Assembly: GCA_964424335.1 (NCBI GenBank)
Contig: CAYRIY010000148.1
Location: 1 to 6,622 of the forward strand
From: CAYRIY01 sp964424335
Lineage (GTDB): Bacteria > Bacillota > Limnochordia > DTU080 > RSA5
Length of the DNA: 6,622 nt
Direction: 5' to 3'
The translations under genes were made by a program, and so were the position numbers. The notes under the pieces are model-generated. The model was not told where the DNA came from and searched no databases. It worked only from the letters and a program-made list of their open reading frames with translations. This document shows, in pieces, positions 1 through 5,679 of this stretch. Numbering within the stretch: the first letter of the stretch is position 1; the number at the start of each line of letters is the position of its first letter.

Positions 1-1081
1 GCGCGGTGAGCGTTGGCCGATCTATCGCACGCCGCCGGGACTTGCCGACCAAGTGAGCCGTGACGAAGTGCTGGAAACCGGCATCAAGGCGATCGATTTG
101 TTGACGCCTTTGGAGCGCGGCGGCAAGGCGGGGCTCTTCGGCGGCGCGGGCGTCGGCAAGACGGTGCTCATCACGGAGCTCATCCAAAACGTAGCCACAA
201 AGCATCGAGGTGTCAGCCTCTTTTGCGGCATCGGCGAGCGATCACGCGAGGGTGAGGAGATCTACCGGGAGATGGGCGAGGCTGGCGTCCTCGATCGGAC
301 GGTCTTGGTCTTTGCCCAGATGAACGAGGCTCCGGGCGCCCGCTTTCGCGTCGGACATACCGCGCTCACGATGGCGGAGTATTTCCGAGACGTTGAAGGC
401 CGCGACGTCCTGCTCATGATCGACAACATTTTTCGCTTTATTCAGGCGGGCCAAGAGGTATCGGGCCTCCTCGGCCGTCTGCCTTCCCGCGTCGGGTACC
501 AGCCGACGTTGAGCTCTGAGCTCGCGGCGCTGCAGGAGCGCATCGTCGGCAGCCGCACGGGCAGCATCACCTCGGTGCAGGCAGTGTACGTCCCTGCCGA
601 CGACTTCACGGATCCGGCCGCCGTGCAGACGTTCGCTCACCTTAGCTCAACGATCGTGCTCTCGAGGAAGCGTGCCTCAGAAGGGCTTTATCCTGCGCTT
701 GCTCCCCTTGACTCGGGTTCAAAGATGCTCGCGCCGCACGTCGTGGGGCGCGAGCACTACGAGGTGGCTGAGCAGGTCCGCCGGACGCTTGCCGAGTACG
801 AATCGCTCAAGGACGTAATCGCAATGCTCGGCATCGAGGAGCTTTCTGAGCGGGATCGCCTCCTCGTCGGCCGCGCCCGCAGGCTCGAGCGCTTTTTGAC
901 TCAACCGTTCTTTACGACGGAACACTTCACGGGCCAACCGGGGCGGTACGTTCCCGTAGAAAAAACGGTCGAGGGGTGCAAGAGGATCCTCGAAGACGAG
1001 TTTCGAGACATCCCTGAGCAGGCCCTTTACATGATCGGGACCGTCGACGAAGCCTACGAAAGCGAGGCGGTCAAGGCTTGA
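1..1081 (+). CDS. atpD: N-ATPase F1 subunit beta, 5'-truncated by the window edge
   Basis: Catalytic subunit of the F1 head, which hydrolyses or makes ATP at the alpha/beta interfaces on the cytoplasmic side. The reading frame is open from base 2, where the residues read RGERWPIYRTPPG as in the beta nucleotide-binding domain. About 359 residues are visible, so some 110-120 N-terminal residues (the beta-barrel) lie upstream. The ATG at 53 is internal, not the start. Visible motifs are the P-loop GGAGVGKT (140-163), GERSREG with the catalytic Glu codon at 236-238, the Walker B run LLMIDN with Asp at 422-424, and PSRVGYQPTL. The lever motif is EELSERD (836-856) in place of DELSEED. The end, IPEQALYMIGTVDEAYE, is the standard beta C-terminus. 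The stop overlaps the atpC start. One small oddity is YPALAPLDSGS where most betas read YPAVDPLDSTS. The beta assignment is certain; the N-ATPase subtype follows from the operon. Confidence 0.97.
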   Translation, partial: RGERWPIYRTPPGLADQVSRDEVLETGIKAIDLLTPLERGGKAGLFGGAGVGKTVLITELIQNVATKHRGVSLFCGIGERSREGEEIYREMGEAGVLDRTVLVFAQMNEAPGARFRVGHTALTMAEYFRDVEGRDVLLMIDNIFRFIQAGQEVSGLLGRLPSRVGYQPTLSSELAALQERIVGSRTGSITSVQAVYVPADDFTDPAAVQTFAHLSSTIVLSRKRASEGLYPALAPLDSGSKMLAPHVVGREHYEVAEQVRRTLAEYESLKDVIAMLGIEELSERDRLLVGRARRLERFLTQPFFTTEHFTGQPGRYVPVEKTVEGCKRILEDEFRDIPEQALYMIGTVDEAYESEAVKA

Positions 1082-1461
1082 GGCTGCGCGTGCTCCTTCC
1101 CGACCGGGTCCTCTTCGACAGCGCTGTAGAAAAGGTTGTCGCAGAGACGACCGCGGGGTCCCGCGGCTTTCTGCCGCGCCACATCGACTTCGTCGCGCCG
1201 CTGCGCCAGGGGATCCTGGTCGCTGAGTTCGCGGGTGGGGACGAGCGGTACTTTGCTCACGACCGCGGGCTTTTGGTCAAGAAGGGAGACACCGTTACCG
1301 TCACCACGATTCGGGCGGTTGCATCGGACAAGCTCGAAGGATTGCGCGACCTGGTGCGCGCCGCAGAGGAGCACGAGCAGGATCTGGCCCGCTCGACGCG
1401 CACGGCCCATGTCCAACTCGAAACGCGGCTCGTCAAGGAGTTTTTGGAGCTGGTGCGCTGA
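1078..1461 (+). CDS. atpC: N-ATPase F1 subunit epsilon
   Basis: Central-stalk subunit that binds gamma and the c-ring and, in relatives, inhibits ATP hydrolysis through its C-terminal helices. It has 127 residues, a normal length. Residues 1 to about 82 match the epsilon beta-sandwich, with GFLPRHIDFVAPL (30-42) corresponding to the usual G-I-L-P-x-H motif and a strand pair around RGLLVKKGDTVTV. Residues 84-127 are charged and helical, the expected C-terminal hairpin. The start is a TTG sharing TTGA with the atpD stop, a 4-base overlap. A GAGGCGG ribosome binding site at 1064-1070 lies 7 bases upstream, so translation is probably coupled to beta. The next in-frame alternative (GTG at 1090) would cut into the first beta strand. 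Epsilon directly after beta at the head of the operon is characteristic of N-ATPases; ordinary F-ATPase operons place both at the end. Confidence 0.93.
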   Translation: MRLRVLLPDRVLFDSAVEKVVAETTAGSRGFLPRHIDFVAPLRQGILVAEFAGGDERYFAHDRGLLVKKGDTVTVTTIRAVASDKLEGLRDLVRAAEEHEQDLARSTRTAHVQLETRLVKEFLELVR

Positions 1462-1847
1462 TGAGACATTCCCCTGGCAAGCCTCGGCAAGACGCAAGCG
1501 AAGACGAGGGCTTTGAGCAGAGCGTGGCGGCCAAAGAGGCCCGCATGCGGCGCTCCCGGCGGATGGGCGACCGCAGCGTTTGGTTTGGCCTGGGAATGTT
1601 CGGCGTCGTTGGGTGGACGATCACGATTCCCGTCCTGCTTGGCACGTTTCTCGGCGTTTGGCTGGACGGGCGCACTGGCGGCGGGATTCGGTGGACTTTG
1701 GGCCTCATGGCGCTCGGGTTTATCTTTGGTGGCGTCAATGCCTGGAATTGGATCGAGAAGGCGCGCACCGAAGGTCTGGATGAAGCGTACGACCCCGACG
1801 AATCGGATCGCGATCACGGCGGGGACAGGGAGGACGAGCCTCGATGA
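1461..1847 (+). CDS. atpQ: AtpQ, AtpI-like small membrane protein of the N-ATPase
   Basis: A protein of 128 residues with a charged cytoplasmic N-terminus (1-38), two hydrophobic helices and an acidic C-terminal tail (about 105-128, rich in Asp and Glu). The first helix spans about 41-66 and contains TITIPVLLGTFLGVWLD. The second spans about 78-97 and ends GGVNAW. This two-helix pattern, with Gly and Pro in helix 1 followed by a WLD turn, is that of the AtpI / 'ATPase gene 1' family, whose members are proposed to help c-ring assembly or Mg2+/Ca2+ uptake. The position between epsilon and AtpR is that of atpQ in N-ATPase operons. The ATG overlaps the atpC stop by one base (TGATG), and a GGAG lies at 1446-1449. 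The role in assembly or Mg2+ supply is inferred from the family and is not proven for this member. Confidence 0.85.
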   Translation: MRHSPGKPRQDASEDEGFEQSVAAKEARMRRSRRMGDRSVWFGLGMFGVVGWTITIPVLLGTFLGVWLDGRTGGGIRWTLGLMALGFIFGGVNAWNWIEKARTEGLDEAYDPDESDRDHGGDREDEPR

Positions 1848-2155
1848 TGGTCGATGTTCACCCGGCCTCTCTACTGCTCAGCCTCGTCGTCGGCTTCGTT
1901 GCCGGGCTTGCATACTTTGGCGGCCTGTGGTGGACGGCCAAGCGGGTGACCAAGGTGAAAGCCGCGCTGCCGCTGCTCGCCGGATCTTTTATCTTTAGAA
2001 TCGCGCTGCTCTTGGCTGTGCTCTATCTGGTAGCGCGGGGCGAGCCGGCGCCGCTTGTCGCCTCGCTCGTCGGGGTTTGGCTCGCCCGCAAGGCGTCGAT
2101 TGCCTACGTCGAACGAGGGAGTAACTCCAACGGGCGCGCCGAGGTTCGAGATTGA
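1844..2155 (+). CDS. atpR: AtpR, three-helix N-ATPase accessory membrane protein
   Basis: A protein of 103 residues with three predicted membrane segments: about 9-31, 42-64 and 69-86. The second carries a buried arginine, R52 (codon 1997-1999), within SFIFRIALLL, and the third ends GVWLARK with R82. An Arg in the middle of a hydrophobic helix is the hallmark reported for AtpR, where contact with the carboxylates of subunit c during rotor assembly has been proposed. AtpR occurs only in N-ATPase operons, always beside atpQ, so this gene is strong evidence for the subtype. The start is ATG 1844, overlapping the atpQ stop (ATGA), with AGGGAGGA at 1827-1834. A second ATG at 1847 is equally possible and would remove only one residue. 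The C-terminal 15 residues are polar and look disordered. Confidence 0.87.
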   Translation: MMVDVHPASLLLSLVVGFVAGLAYFGGLWWTAKRVTKVKAALPLLAGSFIFRIALLLAVLYLVARGEPAPLVASLVGVWLARKASIAYVERGSNSNGRAEVRD

Positions 2156-2162
2156 CAAAAGG

Positions 2163-2183
2163 TTGTGCCGTCACAAGATTGTG
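2163..2183 (+). promoter_or_regulatory. Overlapping small inverted repeats before atpB
   Basis: In the 47-base gap between atpR and atpB, TTGTG (2163-2167) faces CACAA (2172-2176) across a 4-base loop. The same CACAA also faces a second TTGTG (2179-2183) two bases further on. Only one of the two pairings can form at a time, and they end 3 bases before the GGGAGG ribosome binding site of atpB (2187-2192). The stems are only 4-5 pairs, so a role in tuning translation of subunit a is speculative. Confidence 0.25.
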
Positions 2184-2202
2184 AGAGGGAGGCGGATCAG
2201 AC

Positions 2203-2898
2203 GTGGATGGCGGGGACTTAAAGCTTCAGTTGACGTTTTGGGAGACGATGGTCAACACGTGGATCGTGATGGCCGTATTGGTTTTTGGCGCCTGGTTGAT
2301 CGGTCGGCGCATGCGCGTCGATCCGCCGTTCACACGGGGTCAGCATGTGGCCGAGGTGATCGTCGTCGCCATTACGGACCAGATCTCGGAAATCTCGGGC
2401 GGCGAGGCAAAGCCCTACGTGCCTTTCGTCGGCACGCTCTTCCTGTTTATTCTCGTTGCCAATGTCCTTTCGATCGTGCCTAACCTCGGCGATTCGCTCT
2501 TTGGCTTTTCCGTCTATTACGTGCCTACGGCCGTTTTAGAGACGACCGCCGCTTTGGCGATCGCTGTGTTCTTTGCCGTTCCCATCTATTCGATCGCACT
2601 GAGCGGCATTCGGCATTGGCTGCGTGGGTATGTGCAGCCGTCCCCGTGGATGCTGCCGTTCAACTTGCTCGGCGACGTCTCGCGCACGTTGGCGCTTGCG
2701 GTTCGCCTGTTTGGCAACATGATGAGCGGCATGGTCATCGGAGCGATCCTGCTCAGCATCGCACCGTTTGTCCTGCCTACGGTGATGCAGGCCTTCGGGT
2801 TGTTCACGGGCTCGATTCAAGCGTACATCTTCGCCGTCTTGGCCATGGTGTACATCGCATCTTCCGTCCAAGTCGTCGACCGTCGCACTTCAAAATGA
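2203..2898 (+). CDS. atpB: N-ATPase Fo subunit a
   Basis: Stator membrane subunit that forms the two ion half-channels against the c-ring. It has 231 residues with five or six hydrophobic segments (about 17-34, 74-95, 105-136, 174-195, 197-222). The essential stator arginine is R168 (codon 2704-2706) in LALAVRLFGNMMSG, and Q206 (codon 2818-2820) lies in IQAYIFAVLAMVYI, equivalent to E. coli aR210 and aQ252. Other family blocks are PYVPFVGTLFLFI and WMLPFNLLGDVSRT. By motif alignment the places of E. coli aE219 and aH245 are M177 and G199, so those polar channel residues are absent. The start is GTG at 2203, 10 bases after GGGAGG (2187-2192). The extreme N-terminus is short, as expected when the long periplasmic extension of E. 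coli subunit a is missing. Confidence 0.94.
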   Translation: MDGGDLKLQLTFWETMVNTWIVMAVLVFGAWLIGRRMRVDPPFTRGQHVAEVIVVAITDQISEISGGEAKPYVPFVGTLFLFILVANVLSIVPNLGDSLFGFSVYYVPTAVLETTAALAIAVFFAVPIYSIALSGIRHWLRGYVQPSPWMLPFNLLGDVSRTLALAVRLFGNMMSGMVIGAILLSIAPFVLPTVMQAFGLFTGSIQAYIFAVLAMVYIASSVQVVDRRTSK

Positions 2899-2943
2899 GG
2901 GCGGGCTCGGTTTGCCCACGGACATCAAAGGGGTTGAAAGCTA

Positions 2944-3222
2944 GTGGATGCACTCACAGTAATCGCTACGGTTTCGATAATCGCTGCGGCCGGTGCAATT
3001 GCCATCGGCGGCCTTGGTCCTTCGTTCGCACAAGGGAAGGCCGTGACTCAAGCGCTTCAGTCAATTGCAGAGCAGCCAGACATGAGCAATGTGATCACGC
3101 GCACGCTCTTTGTCGGCTTGGCGATGTTGGAGACGGCGTCCATCTACGCATTCGTCGTGGCGATGATCTTGATTTTCGCCAACCCGTTCTGGAACGCGCT
3201 TTTCCAGCGGATCGCCCAATAG
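2944..3222 (+). CDS. atpE: N-ATPase Fo subunit c (rotor ring)
   Basis: Hairpin protein that oligomerises into the ion-carrying ring. It has 92 residues: helix 1 (about 5-30), a polar loop AEQPD (42-46) and helix 2 (about 52-80), ending in ANPFW. The ion-binding carboxylate is E63 (codon 3130-3132) in LAMLETASIY. Helix 1 carries GLGPSFAQG, placing Q30 (codon 3031-3033) opposite E63. With T64 and Y68 this reproduces most of the Na+ site known from Ilyobacter tartaricus (Q32, E65, S66, Y70), but the position of its T67 is A65. The loop has Glu where the near-universal RQP has Arg. The start is GTG at 2944, 10 bases after AAAGGGG (2927-2933); the ATG at 2948 is out of frame. Subunit identity is certain, ion choice is not. 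Confidence 0.95.
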   Translation: MDALTVIATVSIIAAAGAIAIGGLGPSFAQGKAVTQALQSIAEQPDMSNVITRTLFVGLAMLETASIYAFVVAMILIFANPFWNALFQRIAQ

Positions 3223-3248
3223 GGGTGGTGCGTAGAAAAATCCGTATC

Positions 3249-3255
3249 GGGGAGG
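3249..3255 (+). promoter_or_regulatory. Ribosome binding site of atpF
   Basis: GGGGAGG lies 13 bases before the GTG at 3269. The spacing is longer than usual, but this is the only purine-rich site in the 46-base gap after atpE. The GTG reading gives NLNGWTVLAQIFNFLLL, the expected start of subunit b. Confidence 0.6.
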
Positions 3256-3268
3256 TTCTAACGAATCC

Positions 3269-4111
3269 GTGAATCTAAATGGGTGGACCGTCCTCGCGCA
3301 GATCTTTAACTTTCTGCTGCTCGTTTGGCTCCTAAAGCGCTTCCTGTACGAACCTGTGCGAAAAGTGATCGAGGAACGGGAGTCGAGACTCCAGCGCGTG
3401 CGAGCGCAAGCCGAAGAGCAGGTGGAGGCGGCTCGTGCGGAGGAGCAAAAGTACCGGGAGCTTGCCGCCCGCCTCGAAGCAGACCGCCGGCGCATCCTAG
3501 ACGAAGCGGCGTCCCAGGCCGAACAGGAACGGGGGCGGCTGATCGAAGCCGCCCAAAAGGCTGTGGCCGCCGCGAGGGAAGAGATGTATCAGCGGCTTCG
3601 CACCGACAAGGAGCAACTCGAGTCAGAGATTCGCAAGGGCATTATCGATGCAGCGTGCACGTCTGCGGGCAGAATTTTGCAGGAGCTTGCGGGAACGACA
3701 ATCGATGACGCGCTGATCGACGCCGTCGAGCGCAAGCTTACCCCTCTGTCGCCGCCCGCGCCCGTCGAGGGGCCGTTCGACGGAGCTCTCGAGATCCGTA
3801 CGAGCTTTGCGCCCACGGAGGATCAACAAGGGCGTTTGCGCTTCATCGTGGAGCAATGGACAGGCAAGACTTCGCTGGAGACGACGTTCGTTCACGATCC
3901 ATCGCTCGTCTTGGGGATCGAGATTGCCGGGACAGGCGAGATCGTAAGTTGGTCGGCCCGCGACTTCTTGGAATCGATCGCCGGGTCGGCCTTGGTGAGC
4001 CTCGAAAACAGCGATTCATATCGAGATCAAGCAGTCGATCCTTCTCATGCGGGCGCCGCCGGGACGTCGGATGATGGTCCGTCGGAACCGGGAGCGGTTA
4101 GTTATGCTTAA
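3269..4111 (+). CDS. atpF: N-ATPase Fo subunit b with delta-like C-terminal domain
   Basis: Peripheral stalk subunit linking Fo to the F1 head. It has 280 residues against about 160 for ordinary b. Residues 5-22 form the single membrane helix (LAQIFNFLLLVWLLKRF, followed by YEPV as in other b subunits). Residues 30 to about 140 are a long charged coiled coil rich in Arg, Glu and Ala. After a Pro-rich linker (158-169), residues 174-238 match the C-terminal domain of the delta subunit in outline: the opening EIRTSFAPTEDQQGRL resembles delta's 'a.pLt.eq...l', then a TGK turn, then HDPSLVLGIEI as in delta's 'DpsligGi.v'. The tail 239-280 is Gly/Ser/Asp/Pro-rich and probably disordered. No separate delta gene lies between atpF and atpA, which supports b taking over delta's C-terminal role. 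The gene overlaps atpA by 8 bases. Confidence 0.92.
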   Translation: MNLNGWTVLAQIFNFLLLVWLLKRFLYEPVRKVIEERESRLQRVRAQAEEQVEAARAEEQKYRELAARLEADRRRILDEAASQAEQERGRLIEAAQKAVAAAREEMYQRLRTDKEQLESEIRKGIIDAACTSAGRILQELAGTTIDDALIDAVERKLTPLSPPAPVEGPFDGALEIRTSFAPTEDQQGRLRFIVEQWTGKTSLETTFVHDPSLVLGIEIAGTGEIVSWSARDFLESIAGSALVSLENSDSYRDQAVDPSHAGAAGTSDDGPSEPGAVSYA

Positions 4112-5678
4112 GGCCCTTTCGGATCAGGCGCTGGGCGCCCTGGATCACGCCCTTACGGGAAACGGCGCCCACATCGTGAGGCGCCCCATCGGAACGGTGC
4201 TCTCCGTTGGCGATGGAGTCGCTCGGGTTGCAGGGCTACCGCACGTAAAGGCGGGTGAGATCCTCGAACTCGATGGGGGCGTGCGGGCGCTGGCGTTTGA
4301 CCTCGATACGGATTCGATCGGGGCGGTGCTACTCGATTCCGACTCGCGCACCACGGCCGGAACGCGGGTCCAAGCGACCGGCGCCGTGGCGACTGTGCCG
4401 GTAGGCGACAGCCTCATCGGACGAGTGATTGACCCGCTCGGCCGGATCCTCGACCGCGGCGGCCCTTTGCGCGCAGTCGTCCACTACGAGATCGAGCGGC
4501 CCGCCACCCCGATCATTGATCGGACGCCGGTCACCGTGCCGTTTCAAACCGGCATCAAAGCGGTCGACGCCTTTGTGCCCGTGGGGAGAGGGCAGCGCGA
4601 GCTGATCCTTGGAGACCGGCAGACCGGAAAGACGGCGATCGCGCTCGACGCCATCATCAACCAGGCCGACACGGGCGTCGTTTGCGTTTACGCCGCGATC
4701 GGCCAGCGCACGTCCGCCGTTGCACATGCGCTCCACAGCCTTCGGACCCATGGGGCCATGGCGCACACCGTGGTCGTGGTCGCCGGAAGCGACGACCCGC
4801 CGGGTCTGCAGTACCTTGCCCCCTACGCTGCGGCTTCGGTCGCCGAGTACTTTATGGAACAAGGGCGCGACGCCCTCGTCGTCTTTGACGATCTTACCAA
4901 GCATGCGTATGCCTACCGGGAGCTGTCGCTCATCTTGCGACGGCCGCCGGGGAGAGAAGCGTTTCCCAGCGATATCTTTTACGCGCATGCGCGGTTGCTC
5001 GAGCGGGCGACCGCCCGCAGGCCCGACCGGGGCGGCGGATCGCTCACCGCCTTGCCGATCGCGGAGACGCAGGCCCAAAACATCTCCGCCTACGTTCCGA
5101 CCAACCTCATTTCGATTACCGACGGGCAAATCTACCTCGACAGCGAATTGTTCCAGAAAAATATCCGTCCGGCCGTCGACATCGGCCTTTCGGTATCCCG
5201 AGTGGGAGGAAAAAGCCAGCTTAGGGCGTTTCGAAGTGTCGTTTCTAACCTCAAACTGGCCTACAGTCAGTTTGAAGAGTTAGAGCTCTTCTCTCGTCTC
5301 GGAACTAGGCTCGACGAGCACTCCGAGCAAGCGATCCGCCGAGGTCGAGAGATACGTGAGATTTTGCGTCAACCCAACCTCCAGCCGATGCCGCAAGCGG
5401 AGCAAGTCGCTCTCCTCGTCGCGGTCACGGGCGGGGTCTTCGGCGAACTCGCCCTCGAGGCCATCAACGCCGTCGAAGGACATGTGCGGCAGCGCTTCCG
5501 GGCTGAAGCCAGCGATATTCTGGCGGCGATCACGAGCGGTGAGGCACTGTCCGATCAAGATCGAGAGCGGCTGATTGCAGTAGCAAAGTCTGCCGTCAAA
5601 GAGTTCAGCGCTCGTCATGGCTCGGGGCGGAGTTGGACAGCGGGGCGCGCCGGCGCTCGGCGTAAGGGAGGAGCTTAG
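4104..5678 (+). CDS. atpA: N-ATPase F1 subunit alpha
   Basis: Non-catalytic nucleotide-binding subunit of the F1 head that also supplies the arginine finger to beta. With the start at ATG 4104 it has 524 residues. That start is preferred because GGGAG (4090-4094) lies 9 bases upstream and the overlap with atpF is only 8 bases. Earlier in-frame ATGs at 4047, 4071 and 4074 would add 10-19 Arg-rich residues unlike an alpha N-terminus. The beta-barrel domain starts at IGTVLSVGDGVARVAGL (29-45). The P-loop GDRQTGKT is at 170-177 (4611-4634), Walker B is ALVVFDD (257-263), ETQAQNISAYVPTN is at 321-334, and the arginine finger is R366 in GLSVSRVGG. The C-terminal helical domain is followed by a basic, Gly/Arg-rich tail (504-524). 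The next gene starts one base after the stop codon. Confidence 0.95.
   Translation: MLKALSDQALGALDHALTGNGAHIVRRPIGTVLSVGDGVARVAGLPHVKAGEILELDGGVRALAFDLDTDSIGAVLLDSDSRTTAGTRVQATGAVATVPVGDSLIGRVIDPLGRILDRGGPLRAVVHYEIERPATPIIDRTPVTVPFQTGIKAVDAFVPVGRGQRELILGDRQTGKTAIALDAIINQADTGVVCVYAAIGQRTSAVAHALHSLRTHGAMAHTVVVVAGSDDPPGLQYLAPYAAASVAEYFMEQGRDALVVFDDLTKHAYAYRELSLILRRPPGREAFPSDIFYAHARLLERATARRPDRGGGSLTALPIAETQAQNISAYVPTNLISITDGQIYLDSELFQKNIRPAVDIGLSVSRVGGKSQLRAFRSVVSNLKLAYSQFEELELFSRLGTRLDEHSEQAIRRGREIREILRQPNLQPMPQAEQVALLVAVTGGVFGELALEAINAVEGHVRQRFRAEASDILAAITSGEALSDQDRERLIAVAKSAVKEFSARHGSGRSWTAGRAGARRKGGA
5664..5673 (+). promoter_or_regulatory. Ribosome binding site that sets the atpG start
   Basis: AAGGGAGGAG lies inside the last codons of atpA, 6 bases before GTG 5680. 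It is one of the strongest Shine-Dalgarno matches in the window, and it decides for that GTG over the in-frame ATG at 5617. Confidence 0.8.
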
Positions 5679-5679
5679 C

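Noticed and set aside
53..55. ATG at 53 as the start of beta
   Set aside because: The frame is open to base 2 and already encodes conserved beta residues upstream of it. The gene is cut by the window edge.
1257..1817. Minus-strand open frame of 186 codons across atpC/atpQ
   Set aside because: It crosses two well-supported genes in antisense, shows no recognisable domain and is rich in Arg, Pro and Ala as shadow frames are.
2903..2917. GGGC...GCCC hairpin after atpB as a terminator or atpE enhancer
   Set aside because: Only four pairs with a 7-base loop and no T run. Not more than expected in GC-rich DNA.
2616..3272. Plus-strand open frame of 218 codons across atpB/atpE
   Set aside because: An out-of-frame reading of two recognisable genes, rich in Arg, Cys and His, with no domain.
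4047..4103. Longer alpha starting at ATG 4047
   Set aside because: It would add 19 Arg-rich residues unlike alpha N-termini and a 65-base overlap with atpF. ATG 4104 has a well-spaced GGGAG.
4329..5129. Long open frame on the minus strand opposite alpha (266 codons)
   Set aside because: An antisense shadow of a GC-rich gene. The translation is charged and low in hydrophobic order, shows no family motif and lies wholly within well-supported atpA.
5617..5679. Longer gamma starting at ATG 5617
   Set aside because: The extra 21 residues do not resemble gamma and overlap atpA. GTG 5680 has a near-perfect ribosome binding site 6 bases upstream.
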